A program made the translations under genes and the position numbers. A stretch of DNA of 64,000 nucleotides, from the NCBI RefSeq assembly GCF_008831285.2, contig NC_045143.1, positions 13,257,214 to 13,321,213 on the forward strand, read 5' to 3'. The notes below the pieces were generated by a model. It saw nothing but the letters and a program-made list of their open reading frames with translations, did not search any database and was not told the origin of the DNA. Shown piece by piece: positions 10,329 to 21,013 of the stretch. Numbering within the stretch: position 1 is the stretch's first letter; each line of letters opens with the position of its first letter. Origin of the DNA: Nymphaea colorata (lineage: Eukaryota; Streptophyta; Magnoliopsida; Nymphaeales; Nymphaeaceae).

Positions 10329-13250
10329 GTAAGTTGCTGCTTTCTGGTCCCATGCTTGCCTTTAAAATTATGTTCTCTATTTACTTGTTGTCTTTTTGTT
10401 AACTCCTTCAGTTACTTTCCTGAACCTTCTTACTTTTGGTATGTGATATGCGAACTTTGACTGCCAATATTATCGTGTTTTAAATTAAGCTCATGACTAC
10501 ACGGAAGCTTGCATTCTTCTGCAACTGACAAAGCATTAGTTTTGGTCTGTTGGCAACTAGATCCCTGTTTCTTTTTCTAGTTAAGTATGTCCCTGAACTT
10601 TCAGTGAAAACGTGTAAATATGGTAAAGGATGCTCTTGATGTGGATCCAACTTCCACGTAGACTATTTGGCAGTATATATATGCCAAGGGCTTGAGGTTG
10701 TAATTGCTGGTTAAAGTAGTCCTGTATAGACTGATTTGCTATAATTGGAATGGTTTGGATTGTGGGTCTTCTGGAAAGTTTTTCTCATCCCCACACCCAA
10801 AAAAAGAAAAAAAAAACAACACACCCTTCCCACCCTTAGGACTAGCTTGACGCAACTGTAGGGCCTGAAGACACTTTCAGCAAAAGCTTGTTATCTCATC
10901 TGAAGCCAATGGAATGTTAAAGATGTTACCGCAGGAACTGGGATATAGTGGAGCAGCACAATAAGGATTTGATAACGAACTTCCCACATTACTCTCAATA
11001 ACTGAGCATAAAAGATTGTAGTTAGCTGGCAGGAGAAAGAAGATGTGAGGTGTGGGATAGTGTGAAGATGAAGAACATTTATGAGGAGGATGAAGGAACC
11101 TCTGTGCTGTGTTGACAGTGCATACAGATTCAGCTCTGGGCAGATTAAGGAGCTGAGATTGCTGATTTTGATAAAACAGGAGTTGTACCGGAGCCTGTGT
11201 TCCATTTATTACTAGAAAATATGGGAGTTGTTCGACAAGGCTGATGTCAACCAGTAATTTTTCAATCTATTCTACGTTTAAGTTGAACGTTGTCAATCAC
11301 ATCCATATGTAAGTGTATAAGATGATGGAAGCATCTTTTCTACCGTTGATTTTATAGATGGCTATGCCACACAGGTACTTGTCAAAGGCCCAAGTACACA
11401 CATATTGTGTACATATATCATATATAATATATGTAATATACTTGTATATGTCATATCTAACAATATATTATATGTATACATATAATTTATATGTAATATT
11501 GCTTATAATATATTGCATATATTATACAACCTAGGATTATATATGTATATAGCTTATAACATACGTTATATATATGCACCATAATAACAATATATAATAT
11601 ATGTTTATAATCTGCTATATATGTTGTATGAGTTCTTTTGAGAATTTTGGAAAGCTTAAATGAAATTATTAAGAACTCATGAGCTGCTTATATGTAAATG
11701 TTGGGTACTCTTAAGGAACTAACAACAAGATTAAGATATACTTGACTGTGACTTAAGTATAGATTAACCTTAATTAATATAAGTTTAATTAAACTATTCC
11801 ATAATTAAGAGTTACTAAATACCTTTCAGTTTGAAAGTAAATAGCTTCAAAATTGGGGACAAGATTGAAAAATAAAATAAAATAAGAGGGAGGTCGTTGC
11901 ACGACCCCCATTTCAAGACCAAAAGAGAGGGATAGAAGAAAGAGACGAGGGGAGGGAGGAGACTGATTTTCAGGCGGTCAAATCAACAAGAATCAGGTAT
12001 GGTGTCCCTAGCATCCCTTTTTGCTTTCGGAAATGGTTTTGATTCAGTTAATGCATAATTTCACACCATATTTTTGGAATCATGCTTATTTCATGTGCTG
12101 CAAGCGTTGATAACTTTTGCTTGACGAAAAATGGTGCAGACTGGGATATTATGCAAACCCCCAACTAGCCAGTTTGTGAAATAGCGCCTTTGCAGCTAGT
12201 TTTTGAATTGCCCGAGCCATTTTGCCCGACATCGGCGGCTGACCATGGCCAGTCCGGCTTGACCACAACTCTATCCGTGGCCACGTATTGCTGCTGGTGG
12301 TCCGCTTGGCTTGTTTTTGACTTCTTGAGGTGCACTACGTACCTTGTCCTGTTTGGGGTTTGTTGTGCGCATGTTCCCATGCGAATGATTATGCTGTCGA
12401 TTTTTCCATCGCCTATGTAATTGCATGAATAGTTGAACGTGATTGCATGAATAGTCAACTAGGCAACCTTTAGCAGACCTTATTATGTTTGGGGTGTTGT
12501 GCCATTTGACCATAGAAGTGTACCGCCAAGAAATGTTAGATTGATCCTCCCTAGAGGGGAATGAATCAAAATTATATCTGTTGCATGGCTTGTTCTTATA
12601 CTTGTTACGTACTATTTATAGTTGCATGTTATAATGTGGTATGTGGATGTGCTGCGTATATGACAGGTGGAGGTTGGAGTCATGACTGACGCCAATGCGA
12701 TGTAACAGACCTAGTGAATTGCATATGGGCAGATAGATAGGCTTAGCCTTTGGATATGTGTTCTCTTGATCTCATGATTATTGTTATGTTTTGTTGGTTC
12801 ATGATTATTGTTATGTTTTGTTGGTTCATGATTATTAGTCTGATGTTAAAGAACCTGACTTGGGCTCCACAGGTCCTGCTCCTTATCATGATCATCTAGA
12901 TGCATTAAGAAGTAAATTATTTAATTGTTCATGCAACATTATCGTGAAATGAAGAAAACATGCATCAATCTTTTCACTCCATAGCCGCTTTGCCACTCAG
13001 TTTCTTAGTTATTCGTAATTATATATATATATATATATATATATTTATTTATTTATTTATATGATTTGTGAATTTATATGGTCAGGGTGTGGCCATAGAA
13101 GTCACACGCTACTCACACACATCGCAATGCATTGCATTAGAGCTAAAGCTGCCCAATAATTTTTATCGGGTGGCTGTGGAAGTAGGCCTGAACTAGAAGC
13201 TAAAACTCATTAAAGCTTGGCTGGAGCTCAAGCCGAGTCTTAACCATGTA
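10329..13250. other. Non-coding stretch with an AT-rich block and small tandem repeats
   Basis: I see no recognisable gene. About 11,390-11,640 is AT-rich TATA/TATG low-complexity DNA resembling the block at 420-950. A purine-rich region at about 11,880-11,995 ends in a donor-like CAG/GTATGG and could be an old leader exon. About 12,773-12,840 holds a 27-bp tandem repeat (just over two copies). A (TA)n plus TTTA tract lies at about 13,020-13,062. Confidence 0.45.
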
Positions 13251-13379
13251 CGAGTTCAAGACTCAACTGGTTTATGTAAGCGGCGTGACTCGGTTCAAAA
13301 GATAATTGGTTCGAGTTGTTGCAAGAAACGATTCACGCAACTCCTTTTTTAAATATTAAACCGCTTTCCAAATGTGACA

Positions 13380-13635
13380 CGAACGATCGGGTGGCGGCGG
13401 AATTCTTTCTTTCGCTCCTCCACTCATCCTCGGTGGTCGTCAAGTTCTCCGTCGCCTTGCCTTGCCTCTTCTTTGACGTTCGTCGAGTTCTTCACTCCCG
13501 ACTACCGCTCTCCCTAGTCGGCCGCCGTGTCCTCCAACTCTGCGACGGTCGATCTCCCGTCCGGCGTCCATACCTCGGAAGCTCCTGTGACTACAGTGTC
13601 CCGTCGGTCGTCATTCGTCAAGTTACTCAGGTCTC

Positions 13636-13670
<35 letters not shown>

Positions 13671-13830
13671 GTTGTGGGTAGGTGGTATCCGAACAGCGAA
13701 TCGCTTCTCGGCGTCTCGAGCTCCCTTTTCTGTTCCACCGGCAGCCACCGCCCATCGGCCCATTGCTGTTTACGATGGCTACCGATGGGAAACATAAAGA
13801 AGGTCGGGGGGGGGGGTTGGAATTTATGAG
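13380..13830 (+). promoter_or_regulatory. Possible 5' leader: GC-richer island with (CT)n tract
   Basis: This pyrimidine-rich, GC-richer stretch contrasts with its AT-rich flanks and includes a (CT)n microsatellite at about 13,630-13,669, a feature common in plant 5' UTRs. A run of 11 G follows at about 13,806-13,817. An ATG at about 13,774 opens a short frame (MATDGKHKEG) of no recognised family. It could be the leader of one of the truncated genes nearby, but no link to the PPR fragment downstream is visible. Confidence 0.25.
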
Positions 13831-14647
13831 GTTTCTCTTTGTGCTGTTTACCAACATTAGGGCTCCTTACTATGTCTGTTTCCCCTTCTCTTCCTCCCGG
13901 TAACTTCTATGCCCATTGCAGTCGCAAAATAGAAGTTTTGTTGGAGGATTTCATGTATTCCGTTTTGGGTGTTCTCATAAGTACCGTCGACTGCATTTTA
14001 TTGTCTTCGATTCACTGTCTCTTTCCTTTCTTGTGCGAATTCTATTGTTGGGTGTGATGCTTTGGTGATGTTTAGGCTTTTCTGATTATTCTTACTTTTG
14101 CTGATTCTGTTGTTGTGATTGGGTTCATGACGGATGCCTGTTCTTGGGCCTGGTTTGGATATGTTGGTCTTCAATTTTAACCTTAGTTTCGTGTATTTTG
14201 ATTTTGCTGGTAGCCTGGTCTAGTTTTCATGATAACGGCTACTACTTTTATTGGTGTCGTGTAGGGTTTGTTCTCTCCTTGATGGTGATCCTCCTCGCTT
14301 TTTTTGCTCTCTCTTTCTCCCATTCTCTTTATTGGTGTCGTGTGCAGTTGCTCTAACAGCAGCTCATCGTTGCTTTCATTTCTTATGCTGTTATGTTTCT
14401 CATGGTTATTTATTTCTAGCTGCCTGCTGTTAAAAAGATAACTATGTTGCATTTGCTAGTAGTATAACCTTATTCCTGGTTTTTGGCACTTAAAGTTCAA
14501 ATTTTGCTGTCTTATGGTTTTGCTGCTCAGCATGATATTCAGTACAAGTTGAATAATGTTTAAATTATTTATCTGGCTCATTCTGTTAAAAATTGAGTAT
14601 ATTTGGGAACAATATGTCACAATGGCTTATATCATAATTATATGGGG

Positions 14648-14874
14648 ACACCAGCAAACCTGATGAGTACTTAAGGCCTAAGGGCATCACTGTTTACATG
14701 GTGTTGGGTCCTGGGTTAGTTTTGGCATTTGTAGTGCCTTTTTAAGCTGGCATCTGCCTGGATTTAGTCGACAGTGGCTGAAAGACCAACCCAATTCATG
14801 TTAGGTTCGAGCAGTTGAGTGGATAGGCATTTAACCTATTGTTTTCATTTTTCATTTCTAGCTGTTAAATGCTT
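14648..14874 (+). repeat. 227-bp duplicated PPR intron/exon edge, copy A
   Basis: This is near-identical to 16,627-16,853 (four or five substitutions by eye, no indel). The segment is the 3' end of a PPR-gene intron plus the first 13-14 bases of the PPR exon. In copy A the exon is cut off after those bases and the sequence switches directly into the duplicated NOMO segment. The acceptor base context also differs (CTAGC here, CTAGG in copy B). Confidence 0.88.
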
Positions 14875-14878
14875 TTAA

Positions 14879-15623
14879 TTATAGAACATATTGCTTAGTG
14901 TTTTATGCAATTTATACCTAAAATCCTATGACTTCAAGATCAGCAGTATTGTGAGGTGAAGATAACGTGGAAGAGCTTTTATGTTCATCAGGGGCGCACA
15001 TGCATACACGATCATGTGCATACACGAATTGCAGATGAAGTGTTCTTTCATCAATCATGTGCATACAGAATTGCAGATGAAGTGTTCTTTCATCCATGCA
15101 TGCAAATGTTGGGATAAATAGTAATTACCATATTATGATTTTGCATTTTAAATTTTGTTTTAGTCAACCTTCATGATTTTTTTTTCTGGCTTGTATATCC
15201 TTCAATACTCCTCTTGAATTTTCCAAGTTATTTAATTCAGTATTCTGCATTGTATGTTTTACACATAAAACGAAAATATAGGTTGAGCTCCAAACAGTTG
15301 ATGGGCTAGTGAAAGAAAGCACTCAGTGTGCTCCAAATGGTTATTATTTCATTCCAGTTTATGATAAGGTATCAGACAAAGGTTCATTAGCTTTCTTATT
15401 TTTCTGGTTGCCTGGACGTTTTGTAAGTTTTTTGCTGGAAGTGTTATAGTAAATTAAACTGCAGTGCTGTTCCACTCCTAACAGATGTTTCTATCGGTTT
15501 TGTTCACTGTTTCTGTAAATGTCTCTTCTTCATTTAATGATTCCAAGAGTTTCCTGAATCAAGCTGCTGAATTTTGTCACAACATATTTTTCTGTCATGT
15601 AAAACTCAAGCCTCTGCAGTTTA
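14879..15623 (+). repeat. 745-bp segmental duplication, copy 2
   Basis: This is the second copy of 8,131-8,875. Its left edge abuts the truncated PPR copy A with only a few bases between, and its right edge abuts an antisense Copia gag fragment. High identity over exactly the same length indicates a recent copy event relative to the decay of the surrounding fragments. Confidence 0.9.
15282..15368 (+). pseudogene. Duplicate of the NOMO early exon
   Basis: This is an exact positional counterpart of the exon at 8,534-8,620, with the same AG acceptor, 29 codons and GTATCA donor. It has no NOMO exon on either side within several kilobases and is embedded in a composite insertion inside a PPR-gene fragment. 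It therefore cannot contribute to a NOMO protein. Confidence 0.7.
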
Positions 15624-16200
15624 GTCTCCATCATTCAGTCTGGATAAGAAAAGGAATACCCAGTTCTCCCATTCCTTGGTCATATATTGCATCTGGTCGT
15701 GAGGACACCTCCATGTAATATCAGAATGATAGTCAAGGTCCTCCCACTTCGATTTTAATGCTGCATAAAAGTCTGCAACCGAGAGAGCACCTTGTCGCAG
15801 GGCATACACATCCTTCATAAGTTGATACACACGAACTTTCCTTTTCTTTTGACCATACATCTGCTCCAAAATAATCCACATATCCCTTGCAGTCTTCTTG
15901 CCAAGAATGAGGGGTTGGATATCCGGGGACACTGAATTAACAATCCAGGTTTTTACCTGGTTGTCTTCAAGAAACCATGTATCCCAAGCCAGACTATCTG
16001 CAGTAGGTTCGACCTTTCTCCCATTCACATAGGCAATGCGTCCTCGCCCAACAATCCCCATAGTAATTGCAGCAGACTATCGTGAATAGTTCTCCTTGGT
16101 AAGTTGAATGGTGGTAACTTGAACCGGTACATGATCAGTCCGCGCAGATACAACATCAGGTAGATTGGTATTGACTGAGGAGGAAGACGAGTCAGCCATG
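15621..16200 (-). pseudogene. Copia-type gag fragment, antisense, with nonsense codon
   Basis: Read on the minus strand from an ATG at 16,200, this encodes the N-terminal gag domain of a plant Copia element (Retrotran_gag_3/UBN2 type). It has a Ser-rich start, VPVQVTTIQLTKENYS, then an in-frame TAG (where the related copies here have Trp), then DSLAWDTWFLEDNQVKTWIV, SPDIQPLIL and ALSVADFYAALKSKWEDLDY. The same motifs occur in the two larger Copia units at 18.9 and 21.3 kb, but divergence shows it belongs to a different family. It stops abruptly at the NOMO duplication junction, so the nucleocapsid and all of pol are missing. Confidence 0.85.
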
Positions 16201-16626
16201 ATCACCAGCTAGAAGCGGCTGCCCAACAACACACACGACAGCAGCAACCCAGAGGACAGCACTGGGTAGAGACGACGCAGGCGGGGAGAGTCAGCGGGAG
16301 CGGCGGGACGCGACAATGGCAGAGGCGCAGCACAGCACGGCAGCAGCGTCGGGTGGTGCGACGCAGCCAGGGATCAACGGCGGAAGCAGAGGGCAGCGCT
16401 CGGCGGAAGCAGAGGGCGCAGCGCTTGGCAGCGCGCGCCAAGGACAAGCGACGTCGTGCAGAGGCGTCGGACGTCAGCGTCGGTTGTCGGACGTCAGCGT
16501 CAGACAAAAAATGCACTGGAATCGTTGTTTGGAACCTTATGTGGTGGTCTACAACTCAGTAAGTATTAGTGATGTTTATTGTCTGGATAGGCCGTAAACT
16601 CATAATCCAAGAATGAGGTAGGTGCA
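16201..16626 (-). mobile_element. Copia leader fragment upstream of the antisense gag
   Basis: On the minus strand this precedes the gag ATG and is GC-rich, like the untranslated leaders of the Copia units at 18.6 and 21.1 kb. No LTR end and no TGGTATCAGAGC primer-binding site is present, so the element is truncated on its 5' side too. The open frames here are by-products of GC-rich sequence. Confidence 0.55.
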
Positions 16627-16853
16627 ACACCAGCAAACCTGATGAGTACTTAAGGCCTAAGGGCATCACTATTTACATGGTGTTGGGTCCTGGGTTAGTT
16701 TTGGCATTTGTAGTGCCTTTTTAAGCTGGCATCTGCCTGGATTTACTCGACAGTGGCTGAAAGACCAACCCAATTCATGTTAGGTTCGAGCAGCTGAGTG
16801 GATAGGCATTTAACCTATTGTTTTCATTTTTCATTTCTAGGTGTTAAATGCTT
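16627..16853 (+). repeat. 227-bp duplicated PPR intron/exon edge, copy B
   Basis: This is the partner of 14,648-14,874. Here the sequence runs on correctly into the PPR exon, so copy B is the continuous version. The pair of direct copies brackets a 1.75-kb composite of duplicated NOMO DNA and Copia gag DNA. Confidence 0.88.
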
Positions 16854-18143
16854 GTGCCACTCATAAGCGGTGGAAAGGAGCAGTGTGGGTGCTTGAAAAG
16901 CTCAAGCATAATGGCCTAAAACCTTCTTCAGCAACTTATGGCCTTGCAATGGAGGTAATATTCTCATAGCTTGTTTTTGAACAGTAAGTTTGTATGGTTG
17001 GACCATTGGACCTTCTTTTGAATTTTGAAAACGAAGGAAGCACAAGGTGGTTGGGGATGGAATGATAATGAAGCAACTCAGAATTCGAGAGGAAAAGGTT
17101 CAGACCTTGATAATCATTAAGAGAAGGGACAGTGATTACTGGAGTTTTGCCTTTTTTTTTTTTGTTATATTTGTATTAATTGGCCATAGATGGTCTTGCA
17201 TGTAGTTTAATGGTTATTGAACTATCCCAATGGATAAGGATGCCTAATAGCTAGCAAATTCTAGCTAAAGCTATTTATGAAAAAGGAAAATGTTGCAATC
17301 AAATGGGCTAATAAACTTATTTATGAGCAAAATGTTCTTGCTTCTGTGTATATGCATTGTGTATTTTTTTGGCTGCTTTTGCTCGTGCTGTTGTAAAACT
17401 GATTGTGTTTGTAAATGGAAGATAGAACTGACACGTGAGAATATCTTTCATAAAATAGTGTACCAACAAGTTTCATGATATTGAGAGATTTCGTGTTAAA
17501 ATGAGGAGGATATGATAAGAATTCATTATGGTGAGGATGTTGCCAAAGCTTCATGAAGTTGAGCATGATGGCATTTTGACCATATTGATGCTTTGTGGAA
17601 ATTTCTTGAACATGGGATGTTGCAAATTGCAATACAGCTAGAAAACATGCGTATATCACTTTGCTGGTTTCGTGAAGATGAGAGCAATATGGTTGTGATG
17701 CATATGTACTTCATGAGATGTATTTTTGCTTCGTGCTTCTTATTAATGATTTTCTTCTGCCCTGAGATTCACTTTACATGATATTTATAAAATTCCTCCT
17801 TTGGAAGGTGATGTTAAAAGCAGGAAAATATGTGCTTGTTCACAAGTCTTTTGGAAAAATGAGAAAAAGAGGACTTGCTCCAAATTCTCACACATATAAA
17901 GGTGACATCATCTTTACTTTTTGGAAATGCATTTCATAAATATTACTCAAGGCTAAAGTATGTGTTCTTCCTTTAACTTCTCAGTTCTTGTGACTGCCTA
18001 TTGGAGGGAAGGTAAGATAGACGATGCTGTTGAAGCAGTTTTGGATATGGAACGGAGGGGAGTAGTTGGGTCAGCTAGTGTGTATTATGAACTGGCTTGC
18101 TGCAATTTGCAATAAAGGAAGGTGGTGAGATGCTATGGTTCAG
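16841..18143 (+). pseudogene. DG1-like pentatricopeptide-repeat protein, three exons, disabled
   Basis: Three exons share compatible phases: 16,841-16,954 (114 nt), 17,808-17,901 (94 nt) and 17,985-18,143 (159 nt), with AG acceptors and GTAATA, GTGACA and GTTTGT donors. They encode PPR helices: VLNACATHKRWKGAVWVLEK, PSSATYGLAME, then GLAPNSHTYK, then VLVTAYWREGKIDDAVEA and RRGVVGSASVYYELACC. This pattern matches the DG1 (Delayed Greening 1) group of plant organellar PPR proteins, which act in plastid RNA metabolism. After ELACC a frame error leads to a TAA at 18,113-18,115. Returning to the other frame gives the expected NKGRW, then a TGA at 18,126-18,128 where an Arg or similar codon (CGA) is expected, then DAMVQ. 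Both lesions disable it. N-terminal and later repeats are absent; a Copia insertion begins 180 bp downstream. Confidence 0.78.
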
Positions 18144-18324
18144 GTTTGTTATTTTTAGTTTTACCAATTTTGTCAGCAGGTATATTTTTCAATGATTTTC
18201 CTGTCTTCATGTCTTTCGTGATTTATGACATATTTTTCTGATCCTTTGGCGACTTAGGTGGTTTATTTTGTAATTCCAGGCTGCTGACGTATGAGTTAGT
18301 AATCTTCCTAGTCGATTTCATAAT

Positions 18325-18602
18325 TGTTAACATATCATGTATAGGGAACCGGGTCTGGATCCAAACCCGGTCCCATGGGCATGGGTACCGAGGGTGGCTC
18401 GATACCCTAGGCGGGTTTCCCTCTTATTTAATCCTACTTATGGTGTAATTGTTGATTAAGTGGAATAACATTTTCTCTTTCCTAGGGTTGCGGTTGTGCC
18501 CCTAGGTTAGAGCTTCTCCGTGGTTTTTCACCTCTTTTTGAGGTTTTTCACGTATATTGTGTGTTCCTTCTCTTTCTCTCCATCTTGGTGTGTGTTTATA
18601 CA
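18325..18602 (+). repeat. Copia 5' LTR, full length (278 bp)
   Basis: It begins TGTTAACATATC and ends just before the primer site. A TATTTAAT-type TATA element lies near 18,424-18,432, and GC-rich inverted words (CCGGGTCTGGATCC and AAACCCGGT) occur near its start. It has the same sequence, with scattered substitutions, as 25,555-25,816. Confidence 0.92.
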
Positions 18603-18615
18603 TGGTATCAGAGCC
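18603..18615 (+). other. Primer-binding site (tRNA-iMet)
   Basis: TGGTATCAGAGCC abuts the LTR end and is complementary to the 3' end of plant initiator tRNA-Met, the standard primer of Copia reverse transcription. Confidence 0.92.
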
Positions 18616-18659
18616 AACGCGTGAGAGATCGTTGGTGTGATAGTCGTGTTTTCGCCGTT

Positions 18660-18905
18660 TTTTCTGCCGCTGCTGCGCCGCCATCCAGCGCCGTCGCTCT
18701 CTGCAGCGCCACCACCGTCCAGCGCTGTTGTTCTCTGCTGCGCTGCCGCCCTCCAGCGTCGTCGCAGTCCAGCGTCGTCGCCCACTTCAGCGCCGCCGTT
18801 GCCCACCGCCGTCGCTCTCATCAGCACCGCCGCCGTCCAGTGCCGCCGTCGTCCAGCGCCGCCGTCGTCTAGCGCCGCTGCCTCTTGTTTGTCGTCTCTG
18901 GTGCT
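18660..18905 (+). repeat. GC-rich leader minisatellite of Copia unit 1
   Basis: Degenerate tandem words built on GCCGTCCAGCGCCGC recur through the untranslated leader before the gag ATG. The matching leader of unit 2 (about 21,060-21,250) has the same word in a different copy number and order, so the array expands and contracts between element copies. Long Ser/Pro/Ala/Arg open frames on both strands here are artefacts of this repeat. Confidence 0.75.
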
Positions 18906-18932
18906 GGGTATTCTTTCTCCTTGGTGATTGTG

Positions 18933-20222
18933 ATGGCCGAGGAGATGTCCCTCAAGATCGATGATGCCCTAGACTCGGGCAGCAATATCAAGAGCGAGAT
19001 CTTGCCTGTTCAAGTCACCTCCATCCGGCTGAACAAGGATAACTATCTCTCTTGGTCGGCTGCCCTAGAAATTGGGATAACCTGTCATGGTCGCCTGTCC
19101 TACATTACTGGGGAGAAGCCTGCACCTTCAAAAACCGATCCGCGATGGGCTACTTGGGCGTTGGAAGATAGTCAGGTTAAAGTATGGATTATTAGTTCTG
19201 TTTCTGCAGATATTCAGCCTTTGATCTTGCGTAAATCGACTGCCTACGACATGTGGACTATGCTTGCACGGATGTATGGCCGTAAGAAGAGAGTATTGCG
19301 TACATACCAAATCAAACGTAGCATATACTCTCTTAAACAGGGTGACTTGTCTGTAGCCGCTTTCTTTGCAGCCCTGAAGACTAAGTGGGAGGAACTTGAC
19401 TACCATGTGAATGATGACTGGCACTGTGGGTCTGATCATGCCTTGTACTGGGACAAAGAATGGATGGATCGGACGTTTATTTTCCTTGGAGGCTTACGCG
19501 ATGAATTTGAATCCATTAGGAGCCAAATTCTCAATTGTGACGAGGTCCCCGGAATTGAAGAAGTGTATGCCCGTGTGGAATCTGAGGAACAGCGTCGCCA
19601 GGTGATGCATATTGACACCAGTCAGGGGAGTTCTCCTTCAGCCTTTGTTAGTCGTGCTTCTGGGATTGGACAGCGTCCTGCTCGGCGGTGTAGCCATTGC
19701 AACAAATCAGGTCATTCTGTTGATTTTTGTTGGGATCTTCATCCTGAGAGGCGGCTTGTCCGGGGTCGTCCTCCTTCTAGCCGCCGGAGTCCTTCTGTGC
19801 CTGAGCCTAGTCAGAGTAGTCCTTCAAATGTTGCCAAATCTAAGATTTCCTCCGATCAAATCAAAGAACTGCAAGCGTATATCAGCCGGCTGTCTACTAC
19901 TCAGGAGGATGCTTCCACGTCTGAGGGGGCTAAGTTAGCCCAAGCTCTCGTGGCCACTAGTGACCAAGGTAATTCCTCACATGGTGATTGGATTGTTGAC
20001 AGTGGCGCTACGCATCATATGACAGGGGACCCTAAGATGTTCCAAGAATACAAATTGTCTTCGGGGCAGCAACGTGTATCTATGGCTGATGGTTCTTCTA
20101 TCTCTGTGGCTGGAAAAGGGAGTTTGTCCTTGTTAAATAAATACGGTCTTCATAATGCTCTTCATGTTCCCAATATTCCTGTGAATTTGTTATCTGTCAG
20201 TAGTATTACTAAAGAAACTTGA
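18933..20222 (+). pseudogene. Copia unit 1 gag plus start of protease, truncated
   Basis: The frame opens at the ATG at 18,933 (MAEEMSLKIDDALDSG) and runs 429 codons. Domains in order: gag (NKDNYLSWSAALEIG; DLSVAAFFAALKTKWEELDY), a CCHC zinc knuckle (CSHCNKSGHSVDFC) near residue 255, a Ser/Pro linker, and the aspartic protease start with WIVDSGATHHMTGD. The frame ends at a TGA created by an internal deletion: coding sequence that should continue through protease and integrase jumps about 0.9 kb at a short shared word (AAGAAACT). The gag part has no internal stop. Unit 1 keeps WDLHP after the knuckle, five residues that unit 2 lacks. Confidence 0.88.
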
Positions 20223-20730
20223 TCCTCGGTCTGTCAAGATTGTCTTCCTGGGGTATTCCTTCACTCAGAAGGGATACAAATGTGTTGATCCTACCACCTC
20301 TAAAGTCTATGTTTCCCGGGACGTCACCTTCCATGAACATGAGGCATACTTTCATGTGAATCCTCTTTAGGGGGAGTATCTAGGGCACTGTAGTGAAGAG
20401 TATTCTTCAAATCAGTTGATTCAGTTTACAGATTTCTTGGATTACAAGGCCAGTGACAGTGTGGCAGACACAGTCAGAGATGATAGAGACCGTCACATGG
20501 ACGAGGGTCTTGTTGATAATCAGCCTACAGCCCGTGATCATTTGTTTGGCCAGGTGTACAGAAGGAAGAAGACAGATGTGATTGAAAATGTTGATGTAAC
20601 CAATCCCAATCCTGTGAGCTCTCCGGATGACCCAAGTCTAATCAATGAAGAGCTTCCTATAGCCCTGCGCAAGGGCACCAGGTCTTGTACTTCTCATCCT
20701 ATTCAGAGATTTGTCTCTTATGCGAAATTG
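20216..20730 (+). pseudogene. Copia unit 1 integrase C-terminal/linker remnant
   Basis: This matches 23,480-23,996 of unit 2 (motifs LDPRSVK, YKCVDPTTSKVYVSRDV, DDPSLINEELPIALRKGT). An in-frame TAG near 20,368 replaces a Gln codon. It ends at GCGAAATTG, where unit 2 continues into reverse transcriptase but unit 1 switches to an inverted fragment. Confidence 0.85.
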
Positions 20731-20846
20731 AGTACCTTAGTTTACCCAAATCTCTAAGATCAAATTCAGCAGCTAACCTCTCCTTCACTCACCAGGCCAT
20801 CTCTCTGTTTAATGAATAGGGTGTGATCACCATTTCCCTGTTTGTC
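20731..20846 (-). mobile_element. Inverted, deleted piece of Copia reverse transcriptase
   Basis: The reverse complement of 20,731-20,846 matches two blocks of unit 2, about 24,642-24,694 and about 24,518-24,574, joined with the 67 bases between them removed. The RT piece is thus inverted and internally deleted, and it sits directly before the partial middle LTR. Confidence 0.82.
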
Positions 20847-21000
20847 ATTGTTGAAAAAGTGGAATAACATTTTCTCTCTCCTAGGGTTGCGGTTGTGCAC
20901 CTAGGTTAGAGCTTCTCCGTGGTTTTCACCTCTCTTTGAGGTTTTCCACGTATATTGTGTGTTCCTTTTCTTTCTCTCCATCTTGGTGTGTGTTTCTACA
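20847..21000 (+). repeat. Copia middle LTR, 5'-truncated
   Basis: This corresponds to the right-hand 150 bases or so of the full LTR (from the GTTGAxxAAGTGGAATAAC word to the ATxCA end). It is followed immediately by the primer site of unit 2. The U3 end, with its TATA-like element, is missing. Confidence 0.9.
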
Positions 21001-21013
21001 TGGTATCAGAGCC
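21001..21013 (+). other. Primer-binding site of Copia unit 2
   Basis: TGGTATCAGAGCC follows the truncated middle LTR exactly as in unit 1. Confidence 0.92.

Noticed and set aside
12165-12513. Mutually overlapping open frames on both strands
   Set aside because: They fall in a locally GC-richer patch but show no motif and no splice-site support.
13316-13857. Long frames on both strands around the (CT)n tract
   Set aside because: They are low-complexity translations of CT/GA; the region is better seen as a possible leader or promoter.
16202-16597. Arg/Ala/Cys-rich frames on both strands
   Set aside because: They are by-products of the GC-rich Copia leader.
18528-18964. Ser/Pro/Ala-rich frames on both strands before Copia gag
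   Set aside because: They translate the leader minisatellite and differ between units in copy number and frame.
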